Notes: generated from the sequence alone by a model not told the origin. 64,000 nucleotides of DNA from Streptomyces antnestii (GCF_004005495.1 NZ_RZYA01000002.1:310001-374000), one strand, 5' to 3'. Shown: positions 20,041-28,924, counted from the stretch's first letter. Numbers and translations: made by a program.

Positions 20041-20909
20041 GGACCGTCGGCCGCTACTTCGGCGACATCGCGATCCCGCGCGCCATCAAGGCCGTGCTGT
20101 GGGTGTTCGTCGCGTTCAACCTGGTCATCCTGGGCTGGACACTGCTCAGTTCCTTCCGCGGCTCGCGCTCGCTGTGGACCGACCCCCTCGGCGCGGACGG
20201 CCTGAACGTGGGCGGCTACGCACGCGCCTGGCACGCGGGCGACTTCGCCGGCATGGCACTCAACAGCGCCCTGACCACCGCCGCTTCCGTGGCCGGCATC
20301 ATGGCGCTCTCCGCGCCCGCCGCCTACGCGCTGGCCCGCTCCCGGCGCCGCAGCGCGGCCCCCGTCGTCACGTACTTCGCCGCCGGGCTCGCCCTGCCGG
20401 TCCAGGCGGTGCTGATCCCTTACCAGACACTGTCGATCAAGCTCAGCCAGTTCATGGTCGACTGGGTCACCGGCTGGTGGGACGCGCGGATCTCGCTCGT
20501 GATCTGCAACGTCGCCCTGTCGCTGCCGTTCGCCGTCTTCGTCCTGACCGGCTACTTCAGGTCGCTGCCGACCGAGCTCGAAGAGGCCGCGGCGCTCGAC
20601 GGCGCCGGGTCCCTGCGCACGTTCCTCCAGGTGATGGTGCCCGTGGCCCGGCCGGGTCTGACGATCGTCGCCGTACTGAACGTCATCGGGATCTGGAACG
20701 AGCTGCTGCTCGTGATGGTCCTGATCGACGACCCGAAGAAGCAGACACTGCCCGCGGGACTCAGCCAGCTGAGCAGCACCATGCAGTACACCTCGGACTG
20801 GGGCGGCCTGTTCGCGGGTGTGGTCATCCTCGTCGCCCCGATGATCCTCCTGTTCTTCTGGTTCGGCCGGAAGATCATGGACGGGATGACGCTCGGCATC
20901 TCGAAGTAG
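20037..20909 (+). CDS. Sugar ABC permease, MalG type
   Basis: A 290-residue partner permease. Its ATG overlaps the TGA of the previous gene (ATGA), so the two are coupled. It has six hydrophobic segments and the EAA loop ELEEAAALDGAGSLRTFLQVMVPVARPG. The C-terminal IMDGMTLGISK is typical of carbohydrate importers of this class. It completes the importer with the lipoprotein and the MalF-type subunit. Confidence 0.93.
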   Translation: MRTVGRYFGDIAIPRAIKAVLWVFVAFNLVILGWTLLSSFRGSRSLWTDPLGADGLNVGGYARAWHAGDFAGMALNSALTTAASVAGIMALSAPAAYALARSRRRSAAPVVTYFAAGLALPVQAVLIPYQTLSIKLSQFMVDWVTGWWDARISLVICNVALSLPFAVFVLTGYFRSLPTELEEAAALDGAGSLRTFLQVMVPVARPGLTIVAVLNVIGIWNELLLVMVLIDDPKKQTLPAGLSQLSSTMQYTSDWGGLFAGVVILVAPMILLFFWFGRKIMDGMTLGISK

Positions 20910-21002
20910 GCCTCCGTACCCCTCGCTGTCCGCACCTCTGTCCGCACAACTCCCGCCGGCCGCCCGGTCGGCGGCGCAGAGCGATCCGACAAGGAGCCCC
21001 TC

Positions 21003-23045
21003 ATGTCACGTGGTTGGCGTTTCGCCGGGCCGGCCCTCGCGGCCGTGCTCATAGGAACGAGTACCGGCATCACCGCTCCAACGGCATGGGCCGCACCGGC
21101 CCGTGACCACGGTGGCCCCTCGCTCAAGGCCGCCACCTCGTACTACGTGGATCCGCAGGGCAGCGACAGCGCGGACGGCCGCACGCCGGCCACCGCCTGG
21201 AAGACGCTGAGCAAGGTCAACGCCCAGACGTTCAAGGCCGGTGACACCGTCAGCTTCAAGGCGGGCGGCGCGTGGACAGGGCAGTTGACCCCGCACGGCT
21301 CCGGGACCGCGTCGAGCCCGGTCACCCTCACGTCCTACGGGACGGGCGCCAGACCCCGGATCGACGGCGGCGGTTCGGTGGACGCGGCGATCAAGATCGC
21401 CGACCTGCACGACGTCGTCGTGGACGGCTTCGAGGTCACCAACACCGGATCCGGCACCACACCCCGCATCGGCATCGGCGTGAGCGCCACCGACAAGGGA
21501 GCCGTCCCGGGCATCACCGTCCGCAACAACCAGGTGCACGCCATCCAGGGCGCGGCCTCCGGCAGCCAGGCGTCCAACCCCTCCGCCGGCGGCATCATCG
21601 TCAGCGCCCTCGGCAAGCAGACGCCCACCTACTACGACAACCTGCGGATCGAGGACAACGAGGTCTTCGACAGCCGGTCCTACGGCATCGTCACCTGGTC
21701 GCAGTGGATGCAGAGGGAGGGCTGGAACAGCCTCTGGGCCGACCTCATGGGCATCCCCGACGCGGACTACCGGCCCTGGACGCCGAGCACCGGCGTGGTC
21801 GTCGACGGCAACACCGTCCACGACATCTCCGCGGGCGGCATCACCGTGATGCAGGCCCAGGGCGCCAGGATCGAGCACAACCGCGTGGACAAGACCGCGC
21901 AGAACCACGGCAACGTCGGCATCTGGTGGGCCGGCGCCGACGACACGATGGTGCAGTACAACGACGTGTCCGGCACGAAGTACTGGGGCGTCGCCAGCGA
22001 CGGCACCGCGTTCGACGCCGACGCGTCCGTGCACCGCAGCATCGTCCAGCACAACTTCAGCCACGACAACGAGGGCGGCTTCTTCATCGCCGTCTCGACG
22101 GCCTCCGCACCCGCCGAGGCGAAGATCCGCTACAACGTGAGCCAGGGCGACGCCAACCAGGTCTTCGCGCTGTCGACCAACGCCAAGAACATCGACATCT
22201 ACAACAACACCATCTGGGTGCCGCTGACCCCGTTCATCGCCAACCACCCCGACCGGGCGTCCTTCAGCCTCGTCAAGGTGTGGAACAGCACGGTGAAGGA
22301 CGTCAGGTTCCGCAACAACGTGATCTACAACGGCGCGAAGCTGCCGTACAACGACCAGTCCGTGGTCACCTACGACCGTAACCTCTACCAGGACGGCCCC
22401 GTGCCGTCCGCGGACAAGGCGGCCCTCACCGGTGACTCGAAACTGACCTCCCCCGGCACCGCCAAGTCGATCGCGGACCTGTCCGGTTACGTGCCGTCGG
22501 CGAACTCCCCGGCGATCGCCGCGGGCCTCGACATCGCGAACGACGGAGGCCGGGACACCGTCGACACCAAGCTGCCGTCCGGCATGCCCGACCTCGGCGG
22601 TCTCCAGCGTGCCGGCGGTCCGGGCCGCGACGAGGCGGCGCCGACCGCCACCACCACGTTCGGCGACGGCCAGTCGACGTCGCCCGCCGCGCTCACCGAC
22701 GGCTCCGACTACACCAGTTGGGCGAGCCCCAGCTCCGGCGTCACCTACCCGGGCACCATCACCCTGAACTTCCCGAGCGACCGCACGGTCTCCGAGGTCG
22801 TCCTGGCCACCCACTTCGGCCAGGGACAGGGCATCACGAAGGCCGACGTCCAGACGTGGAACGGCTCCTCGTGGGTCACCCGGGCCACCGACGCACAGAT
22901 CACCTGGACGAGCAACTCCGCGACCGTCGAACGGCAGTCGGTACGCCTGCCGAGCGCCGTCTCCACCACCGGCCTGCGCCTCGTCGTGAAGTCCGCCAAC
23001 CACACGTGGGGCAACCTCTCGGTCAACGAGATCACCACCCGCTGA
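21003..23045 (+). CDS. Secreted right-handed beta-helix protein with C-terminal discoidin-like domain
   Basis: A 680-residue exported protein with a signal peptide (residues 1-31, cleavage after TAWA). Residues 45-500 carry repeated beta-helix rungs of the type VVVDGNTVHDISAGGI, IEHNRVDKT, VQYNDVSGT and IYNNTIWV. Such folds occur in polysaccharide lyases, pectinases and epimerases. Residues 545-680 resemble an F5/8 type C (discoidin) carbohydrate-binding module (LTDGSDYTSWASP, ITLNFPSDRTVSEVVLA, LRLVVKSANHTWG). AGGAG stands before the ATG. As the last gene of the sugar operon it probably trims or cleaves an extracellular polysaccharide whose pieces the ABC system imports. No lyase subfamily can be assigned from sequence alone. 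Confidence 0.82.
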   Translation: MSRGWRFAGPALAAVLIGTSTGITAPTAWAAPARDHGGPSLKAATSYYVDPQGSDSADGRTPATAWKTLSKVNAQTFKAGDTVSFKAGGAWTGQLTPHGSGTASSPVTLTSYGTGARPRIDGGGSVDAAIKIADLHDVVVDGFEVTNTGSGTTPRIGIGVSATDKGAVPGITVRNNQVHAIQGAASGSQASNPSAGGIIVSALGKQTPTYYDNLRIEDNEVFDSRSYGIVTWSQWMQREGWNSLWADLMGIPDADYRPWTPSTGVVVDGNTVHDISAGGITVMQAQGARIEHNRVDKTAQNHGNVGIWWAGADDTMVQYNDVSGTKYWGVASDGTAFDADASVHRSIVQHNFSHDNEGGFFIAVSTASAPAEAKIRYNVSQGDANQVFALSTNAKNIDIYNNTIWVPLTPFIANHPDRASFSLVKVWNSTVKDVRFRNNVIYNGAKLPYNDQSVVTYDRNLYQDGPVPSADKAALTGDSKLTSPGTAKSIADLSGYVPSANSPAIAAGLDIANDGGRDTVDTKLPSGMPDLGGLQRAGGPGRDEAAPTATTTFGDGQSTSPAALTDGSDYTSWASPSSGVTYPGTITLNFPSDRTVSEVVLATHFGQGQGITKADVQTWNGSSWVTRATDAQITWTSNSATVERQSVRLPSAVSTTGLRLVVKSANHTWGNLSVNEITTR

Positions 23046-23158
23046 CGTCCCTCCGGGGATTCGGCGCCACGCCCCCGATGGGTGCAATGAATCGCGTCCG
23101 GGGCGCGGTGGGGGTCTGATGGGTCCGGCAAGTACCGTCATCCCACTTGAGGAGAAGA

Positions 23159-23395
23159 ATGCGTATCCGGACCTTTATCGCCGCCACCGCCCTGGGCGCC
23201 GCCGCCATCCTCGCGGGAGCCGGCGCGGCCAGCGCCGACAGTGACGCGGACGGCTACGCCGTCGGCTCGCCGGGCATCATCTCCGGCAACAACATCCAGG
23301 TACCGATCGACCTGGACGCCAATGTCTGCGGCAACACGATCAACGTCATCGGGCTGCTGAACCCCGCGGCAGCCAACTTCTGCGCCAACAAGTGA
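23159..23395 (+). CDS. Short chaplin (surface amyloid protein)
   Basis: A 78-residue protein with a signal peptide (cleavage after ASA near residue 27) and a single chaplin domain: GSPGIISGNNIQVPIDLDAN, then VCGNTINVIGLLNPAAANFC. Two Cys are spaced as in short chaplins, which lack the sortase signal. Chaplins assemble into amyloid-like films that make Streptomyces aerial hyphae water-repellent. GAGGAGAAG directly precedes the ATG at 23159; an in-frame TTG at 23147 would use the ribosome site as codons. It stands alone between the beta-helix gene and a strong terminator. Two acidic residues near the N-terminus of the domain differ from the most common chaplins. Confidence 0.9.
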   Translation: MRIRTFIAATALGAAAILAGAGAASADSDADGYAVGSPGIISGNNIQVPIDLDANVCGNTINVIGLLNPAAANFCANK

Positions 23396-23417
23396 TCTGA
23401 CGCAGAGCACCACGGCT

Positions 23418-23446
23418 GGGCCCGTCCGGAATCCCCGGACGGGCCC
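23418..23446 (+). terminator. Terminator after the chaplin gene
   Basis: A perfect 12-base stem (23418-23429 with 23435-23446) with a 5-base loop, 22 bases past the stop codon. There is no T run afterwards, as usual in this genus. Confidence 0.85.
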
Positions 23447-23567
23447 GGTCCTGTTCCGGCGCCGCACATCCGCAGGGGGAGCGCCGCACCCGTGCCGCAC
23501 GCGTCGCGCACCCGCCGCCTCCTGCCTAGGCTCGAAGTACCGAGTGGCACTGTCGAGGACGGACGTC

Positions 23568-25030
23568 ATGGCCGGCACGGTGGCGGGCTTTCCCTTCGTC
23601 TGGCGCGACGACGTGCTGGGCGAGGTCCAGGCCGTGCTCGCGGGAGCGGCGGCCGGGCACGGCGGACTCGTCACCCTCGTCGGGGCGGCGGGCGCCGGCA
23701 AGACCCGTACCGCTGAGGCCGCCGCGCGGGCCGACGGGTTCCGGGTGCTGTGGACCTGGTGCCCGCCCGGCACGGCGGGCACCGCCTTCCGGCCCTGGAC
23801 CCGGCTGCTGCGTGAACTCGTCGCCGACGACGTGCGGTGCGGCCGGCTCCTGAGCGCGTCACCGCCCTTGCGGGCCCTGGTGTCCGGCACGTCCGCGGGA
23901 CCGCCGCACGGCACGGACCCCGAGGCGGAGCGGCTGCGGCTCGCGGACGACGTCGCCGAGGTGCTGGCCGTCGTGGCGGGACACCGGCCCCTGCTGCTGG
24001 TCCTGGACGACGTGCACGCCGCCGCCGCCTCGCTGAGCCTGCTGATGGAGACCGTGGACGCGGCCCGCACCGCCCCGGTCGTCCTCTTGGCCACGGCACG
24101 TGACGACGCCGTCGCGTGGCAGGACCGCACCTGGGCGCGGGCCCAGTTGCTGGTCACCGCCCGCCTTTCGCTGGCCGCCGGGCTCGTCGAGCCGGAGGAG
24201 GACCGGATCGCCCTCGCCGAGGAAGCGGTCCGCACCGCCCGCGAGGTCCACGACCCCGCGACCCTCGGCCCGGCCCTCGCGGCCCTGTGCGACGCCAGGG
24301 CGGGCCCCGACCACTGCCGCCAGCGGCTCGCCTGGTCCACAGAGATCGTCGCCCTGGCACGCGAACTGCCCGATCCGGTCCTCGAACTCCTGGGCCGGCG
24401 CCTGAGGCTCCTGGCCCTCACCGAGACCGGCGCCTTCGCGGAGGCCGACGCCGAGGCCACCGCGTACGAGGGAGTGGCCCGGCTGCTCAGGCGGCCGCTG
24501 TGGCGCGGCGCCCGGTCGTTGCGCGAGGGCAGGTACGAGGACTGCGCGGCGGCGATCGGCGAGGTGGAGGCCCTGGGACGTGAGGCGGACAGCGCGAACG
24601 CGCGGATACTCGCCGGCACGCAGACCTGGTGCCTGTTCACGGAGACGGGCGACCCCGAGGCGGGGCAGCGGGTGCGGGAGACGGTGCCGGTCCCGGAGAC
24701 GTTTCCGCACCTGTGGGCCAGGGTCTCGCTGGGGCTTGTCGCGGCACAGTTCGGCCGCCTGGACGAGGCGGCGAAGCGCCTGACCGCGGTGGCGCCCCGG
24801 CTGGGCGGAGCGCCGCGGGACAGCGAGTGGCTTCCCATGATGGCGCAGGCCGCGGAGACCGTCGGCATGCTCGGCACCCACCCCTGCGCACCCCTCCTGT
24901 ACGACGCACTCGTCCCCTACGCCCCGCTCTTCGCCGTCGAGGGCATCGGCGCGGCCGTACGCGGACCGGTCGACCGGCACCTCGCGCTCCTCGCCTCCGC
25001 GATGGGGCGCGAGGGCGACGCCGGAGTTCC
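23568..25030 (+). pseudogene. Remnant of a LuxR-type (LAL) ATPase regulator
   Basis: The frame opens with an AAA/STAND ATPase start (FPFVWRDDVLGEVQAVLAG), Walker A GAAGAGKT and Walker B LLLVLDDVH, as in large ATP-binding LuxR regulators of about 900 residues. After residue 180 (RDDAVAW) the remainder of the ATPase domain is missing and the frame jumps into the TPR-like helical repeats (LSLAAGLVEPEEDRIALAEE onward). Protein-like sequence stops near 25030, before any C-terminal LuxR helix-turn-helix. An internal deletion and a 3' truncation are the simplest reading. The frame happens to stay open through the next gene into the one after, which gives a misleading fused frame of about 900 residues. 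Confidence 0.7.
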
Positions 25031-25041
25031 GGACGGGCTCC

Positions 25042-25383
25042 GTGCCCGACGGACTCTTCACCGACGACGTGTTCTGCGACCTGAGTCTGGCGCAGTGGCG
25101 GATCCAGACGAGCGGCCGCGACGAGCTGGCCACGCTCCGCCGCACCAGCCACCCCCAGATCGGCACCGTTCCCCGCCACCGCGTCTCCGTCACGGACACC
25201 GGGCTCGTCATCGAGTTCGAGGAGAGCTGGGAGGACGGCGGCGGCGACTGGTACTGCCGCGAGATGCTGCGCGCCGACGTGCGCGACGGCGCGATGAGCG
25301 ACGTGTCCGTCTACTGCACGGGCGACTGGTCCCCGGACGTACAGGCGGCCCACCGCAAGGAGGTGACCCTGCTGCGTCCGTGA
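25042..25383 (+). pseudogene. SnoaL/NTF2-like protein, N-terminally shortened
   Basis: About 113 residues reading DGLFTDDVFCDLSLAQWRIQ and later SWEDGGGDWYCREMLRADV. I recall this pattern from actinobacterial nuclear-transport-factor-2-like (SnoaL-fold) proteins. It lies in a different frame from the regulator remnant that runs into it. The expected first 20-30 residues are missing. The only start is a GTG at 25042 without a ribosome site, directly at the junction. It may be non-functional or depend on read-through translation. Such proteins bind or isomerise small molecules; no substrate is suggested. Confidence 0.55.
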
Positions 25384-25472
25384 CCGGAAGTCCGCGTTGT
25401 CAGACCCCTCTGCGATGGTGTCGGTACGGGGGGTGGCGTGACGAGCCGCCCCCGCCGGGCACGGGAGGGGGC

Positions 25473-26267
25473 ATGGTGGAAGGACTCGCCGAGCTGTGGG
25501 AGGCGGTCATGGACGACGAGCCCGCCGAGGCACGGGAGTTGGTCTCGGAGGGGGTCGATCCATGGCGGCCCCTGTACGGGGGCTGGTCGCCCGGCAGGCT
25601 CAGCCTCGCCGGGCCGACGCCTGATCTGTTCACGCGGCCCGCGGGTGAACGCGGGCTGACCGAGGAGGAGTTCGCGACGGTCCGCGAGGGCCGACGCCTC
25701 GTAGCCGCGCTGGGAACGTTCCACCACGACGGCACGGGACTCGCCTGCGTGTCCGGGATCGACGCGCAGGAGGCGGTCCGCCGCCTGGCGGCAACGCCCG
25801 CCGGCCCGGAGGACCTGGACGAACTCCTGGAAGACCCGTACGCGCTCGACATGGACGAGAGCCTGCACATCGTCGGCGTGACCACGGTGCCCGGCGGGTG
25901 CGTGGTCACCCAGCCGTGGGGATACGCGCCCCAGATGCCGGGCGTCCTGACCACGCTGTCCGCAGGCACATACGCCTACGGCCTGTACGCCAACCCCAAG
26001 AGCGGCAACCAGGGAAGCATCGCCCGCGACGGACACATCGAAGGCTCGGACCTCCACCCGGGCGGGGCGCCGGACCGTGACGACACACCGGAGGAAGTCC
26101 TGGCCTCCTACCTGTACCGGTACAACGCGGTGGCGTACGCGTGCGCCTACGCGGGGCTGCGCCCGACCGACGCGCGCGCGGTCACCGGGCCACCGGACGT
26201 GTGGGTCGAGCTGCCCCGCCGTGACTACTGGGCCATCAGTCGAAGAGGTCCGGCTGCTCCTCGGTGA
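25473..26267 (+). CDS. Conserved-looking protein, possible DUF6461-like C-terminal part
   Basis: A 264-residue protein from ATG 25473 with GGGAGGGG just before it. The N-terminus (LAELWEAVMDDEPAEARELV) is ankyrin-like, resembling short Streptomyces proteins that carry one degenerate ankyrin unit. The rest (VTTVPGGCVVTQPWGYAPQ, GTYAYGLYANPKSGNQGSIA, NAVAYACAYAGLRPTDARAV) looks like a well-conserved domain of unknown function that I associate, without certainty, with DUF6461. No signal peptide is seen. Its last 32 bases overlap the convergent aldolase-like gene. Confidence 0.65.
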   Translation: MVEGLAELWEAVMDDEPAEARELVSEGVDPWRPLYGGWSPGRLSLAGPTPDLFTRPAGERGLTEEEFATVREGRRLVAALGTFHHDGTGLACVSGIDAQEAVRRLAATPAGPEDLDELLEDPYALDMDESLHIVGVTTVPGGCVVTQPWGYAPQMPGVLTTLSAGTYAYGLYANPKSGNQGSIARDGHIEGSDLHPGGAPDRDDTPEEVLASYLYRYNAVAYACAYAGLRPTDARAVTGPPDVWVELPRRDYWAISRRGPAAPR

Positions 26268-27048
26268 TCTGGTCCCACAGCGGCCTGAGCTGGAACCAGC
26301 CCGCCAGCGGAGTGCCGATCTGCTCGCGCACCTGGAGCGCCGTGTCGCGGTCGATCGGGTACGGGGTGCCGGCCGCCATGGCCAGGAGCTGCGCCTGGCA
26401 GGAGCGCTCCATGGTGATGAACCACCAGGCGGCCTCGGCCACGGTCGCGCCGACCGTCAGCAGTCCGTGGTTGGCGAGGATGACGGCCTTGTTCGGGCCG
26501 AGCGCCGTGCCGATCCGCCGGCCTTCCTCCGTGTCGTTGACGACCCCGCGGAAGTCCTCGTAGAGCCCGTGGTCCTCGAAGAACGCGCAGGCGTCCTGCG
26601 TGAGCGGGTCGAGGCGGCGGCGCAGCGTCGAGAAGGCCTTGCCGTGCACGGAGTGGGCGTGGGCCGCGGCGACGGCGTCCGGGCGGGCCTTGTGCACCTC
26701 GGAGTGGATGCAGAAGGCGGCGCGGTTGACGGGCTGGTCGCCCTCGACGACGTTGCCCTCGTGGTCGACCAGGACGAGGTCGGAGACCTTGATCTGGGTG
26801 AAGCTCATGCCGAAGGGATTGACCCAGAACCAGTGCGGGTTCTCCGGGTCGCGTGCCGTGATGTGTCCCGCCACCCCTTCGGAGAAGCCGAACTTGCCGA
26901 ACAGGCGGAACGCCGCGGCGAGTTCCTGCTTGCGATGCAGCCGCTCCTCCTCCAACGAGTGGAAGACCGGAGGGACCTTCGCCTTGAATCCCGGCGGTAC
27001 GGGCCCGACGCCGGTGTGGGGTGTCCGTGTCGCAGTGGACGTGTCCAT
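26236..27048 (-). CDS. Class II aldolase/adducin-family protein
   Basis: A 270-residue cytoplasmic protein with the zinc-site histidines AAAHAHSVHGKAFS and VILANHGLLTVG of the class II aldolase fold (fuculose-phosphate aldolase and adducin head). ATG 27048 has GAGGAGACAG before it; the open frame to 27126 runs over the operator and is not coding. Members include aldolases, epimerases and decarboxylases, and this subgroup of about 270 residues is often of unknown substrate. It is divergent from a TetR gene, with a perfect palindrome between them, so repression by that TetR protein is likely. Confidence 0.87.
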   Translation of the reverse strand: MDTSTATRTPHTGVGPVPPGFKAKVPPVFHSLEEERLHRKQELAAAFRLFGKFGFSEGVAGHITARDPENPHWFWVNPFGMSFTQIKVSDLVLVDHEGNVVEGDQPVNRAAFCIHSEVHKARPDAVAAAHAHSVHGKAFSTLRRRLDPLTQDACAFFEDHGLYEDFRGVVNDTEEGRRIGTALGPNKAVILANHGLLTVGATVAEAAWWFITMERSCQAQLLAMAAGTPYPIDRDTALQVREQIGTPLAGWFQLRPLWDQITEEQPDLFD

Positions 27049-27073
27049 CGACTGTCTCCTCGCGAGCGTGAGA

Positions 27074-27097
27074 ATCGGATACAGGTCTGTATCCGAT
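27074..27097. promoter_or_regulatory. Perfect 24-bp palindrome, TetR operator
   Basis: Arms ATCGGATACAG (27074-27084) and CTGTATCCGAT (27087-27097) are exactly complementary with GT between. A second weaker pair, GATAC (27095-27099) and GTATC (27106-27110), overlaps it on the TetR side. It lies 26 bases upstream of the aldolase-like start and 58 upstream of the TetR start, where one repressor could control both. Confidence 0.8.
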
Positions 27098-27155
27098 ACG
27101 GCCCTGTATCGTGATGCGGGTCTCATCGACGTGTCAACGGCCAGGGAGGGACCAG

Positions 27156-27791
27156 TTGCCGAAAGGGCTCACCAAGCGGCGCCCCCAGACGACCGCGCGG
27201 CTGCTCGAAGCCGCGCAGGAGACGTTCGCGGAACGCGGCTTCTACGGATCCTCGATCGAGGTCATCAGCGAGCGGGCGGGGCTGACCCGAGGGGCGTTCT
27301 ACTCCAACTTCCGCAACAAGGAAGAGCTGTTCTTCGCCCTGTTCGACCTGCACGCGCAGCGTGTCGTCGACCGGCTCGACCAGGCCGTCGGTGAACTGGA
27401 CGCCTCGGACGACCCCGTGCGGGCACTGTTCGCGCGCGCGGTCACCGTCGACGCGGCCGAGCGCCGCTGGTACCTGCTGTCCACCGAGTTCACGCTGCAC
27501 GCCATCAGGCACCCCGAGACCGCCCGCCTGCTGGCCGAGCGGGACCGCGCGCTGCGGGAACAGATCGTCGGGATACTCGCGCGCCTCTTCGCGCGCATCG
27601 GACGCCGGCCCACCGCGGACCTGGACTCCCTCGCCCGGCTCACCACGGCCGTCTACGAGGGATCCCTGGCTCAAAGCCTCGTGGAACCCGGCGAGTTGGC
27701 GCCCGAGGAGCTGGCGGTCACGTATCTGCCGCCACTGTTCGACGCGGTCTCGGAGCCGGTGGCTCCGGGGGAGGACGCGGAGCAGGCGTAA
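27156..27791 (+). CDS. TetR-family repressor
   Basis: A 211-residue TetR protein starting at TTG 27156 with GGGAGGG five bases upstream. The helix-turn-helix is at about 10-55 (RLLEAAQETFAERGFYGSSI, then RAGLTRGAFYSNFRNKEELF). The C-terminal helical ligand domain resembles TetR_C_6-type regulators with an EFTLHAIRHPE segment. It probably represses itself and the divergent class II aldolase-like gene through the 24-bp palindrome. The ligand is unknown. Confidence 0.92.
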   Translation: MPKGLTKRRPQTTARLLEAAQETFAERGFYGSSIEVISERAGLTRGAFYSNFRNKEELFFALFDLHAQRVVDRLDQAVGELDASDDPVRALFARAVTVDAAERRWYLLSTEFTLHAIRHPETARLLAERDRALREQIVGILARLFARIGRRPTADLDSLARLTTAVYEGSLAQSLVEPGELAPEELAVTYLPPLFDAVSEPVAPGEDAEQA

Positions 27792-27838
27792 CCTCGCCCC
27801 TCACGGAGCGAGGCCGAGCCGCCGCATGGTGTCCCGTG

Positions 27839-28924
27839 TCAGCGAATCTGATCCGGCGTCACCGTCAGCCACCGCTTGTCCGCCGTGACCTTCCGCCCGA
27901 GTTCCTTCTGCCGCTGCGCGCCCGCGGCCTTCATGCCGTCGATCTCCTTCATGTAGCTGTCCTTGCGGTTGACCCACACCCGCACCCCGCCGTGCGTCAC
28001 ATCCGTCGACCGCAGCAGCATCGGACCGTCGCTCTTCGGGGTGTCACCGGCGGCCAGGACGGGCTTCTGCCAGGCGTCGATGTACGTACTGATGGCTGCG
28101 GGCTTGCCCTCGTACCAGGTGGCCGGCGCCCAGAGGGTCGGCGTCAGTTCGTGGTCGGCGAGCTTCCCCTGGTCGTAGTGTCCGGCGGCGATCTCCTTGC
28201 GGGCGCTGGTCACTTCGCCGGTCTTGCGGTCCTTGAGGAGGGCGGAGACGCCGAGCACGTTCTCGGGCCGCACGTCGTAGCCGTACTTCGGGTCCGCGAG
28301 CACCATGCGGACGAGATCCTCGCTCGCGGCGCTCACGACGTAGACCCTGATGCCGTGCTCGTCCAGCGCGTGGTAGAGCTCCCGCATGCCCGTGGAGAAC
28401 TGCGGCGGCTTCACCCCGCCCGGCAGCGGCTTGTCATAGGCGAGCAACTCGTCCACGTACCCCTTGAGTTGCCTCAGGGTGAACCCGGAGAAGATCTGCG
28501 CGGCCCACGGGTAGGAGACCTGGTCGTCGATGTCGCACAGGCGGGCGTAGTACTCGGTCAGCGTCTCCTTGTGCGTGGCCGTGTCCTTGAAGGGGATGAT
28601 CTTCAGGGAGGGATCCATGGTGTCGCGCGTGAGGACGCCCTTCATCTCCAGGAAGGGAAGCAGCGACTCCTCCAGGTCGTTGCGGTACGAGGTGTTGTCC
28701 GCGTCGAACACGGCGTAGGCGCCCTGGTGGTCGTGGTCGGCGATGACCTCCGCCAGCTTCTTCGCCACCGGCGCCGGCCAGTGCTTCAGCTCCGCGGCCA
28801 CCGCGCGCTGCCGCGCCCCGTCCGCCGCCGCCGTGGCCTCGGTGTCCGGCCACAGGGCGCCCGCGGCGAACACGGCACCGGTGAGAGCGCCCACCGCGCC
28901 GAGCAGAACGGCCTTCTTACGCAT
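27839..28924 (-). CDS. Exported HAD phosphatase, phosphorylcholine-phosphatase-like
   Basis: A 361-residue protein with an N-terminal export signal or anchor (AVLLGAVGALTGAVFAAGAL). HAD motifs are all present: motif I AVFDADNTSYRND (nucleophile Asp), motif II VVSAASED (Ser), and motif IV LAAGDTPKSDGPML. The DxDNT, SAA and GDTPxSD set matches what I know of Pseudomonas phosphorylcholine phosphatase PchP, an extracytoplasmic enzyme. It would hydrolyse phosphate monoesters, possibly phosphocholine or phosphoethanolamine, outside the membrane. ATG 28924 begins a typical signal peptide; in-frame GTG or TTG starts up to eight codons upstream are possible. The gene is monocistronic. Confidence 0.82.
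   Translation of the reverse strand: MRKKAVLLGAVGALTGAVFAAGALWPDTEATAAADGARQRAVAAELKHWPAPVAKKLAEVIADHDHQGAYAVFDADNTSYRNDLEESLLPFLEMKGVLTRDTMDPSLKIIPFKDTATHKETLTEYYARLCDIDDQVSYPWAAQIFSGFTLRQLKGYVDELLAYDKPLPGGVKPPQFSTGMRELYHALDEHGIRVYVVSAASEDLVRMVLADPKYGYDVRPENVLGVSALLKDRKTGEVTSARKEIAAGHYDQGKLADHELTPTLWAPATWYEGKPAAISTYIDAWQKPVLAAGDTPKSDGPMLLRSTDVTHGGVRVWVNRKDSYMKEIDGMKAAGAQRQKELGRKVTADKRWLTVTPDQIR

Noticed and set aside
21006..23141. Minus-strand frame of about 710 codons opposite the beta-helix gene
   Set aside because: Val/Gly/Asp-biased shadow frame. The plus strand has a signal peptide, beta-helix rungs and a ribosome site.
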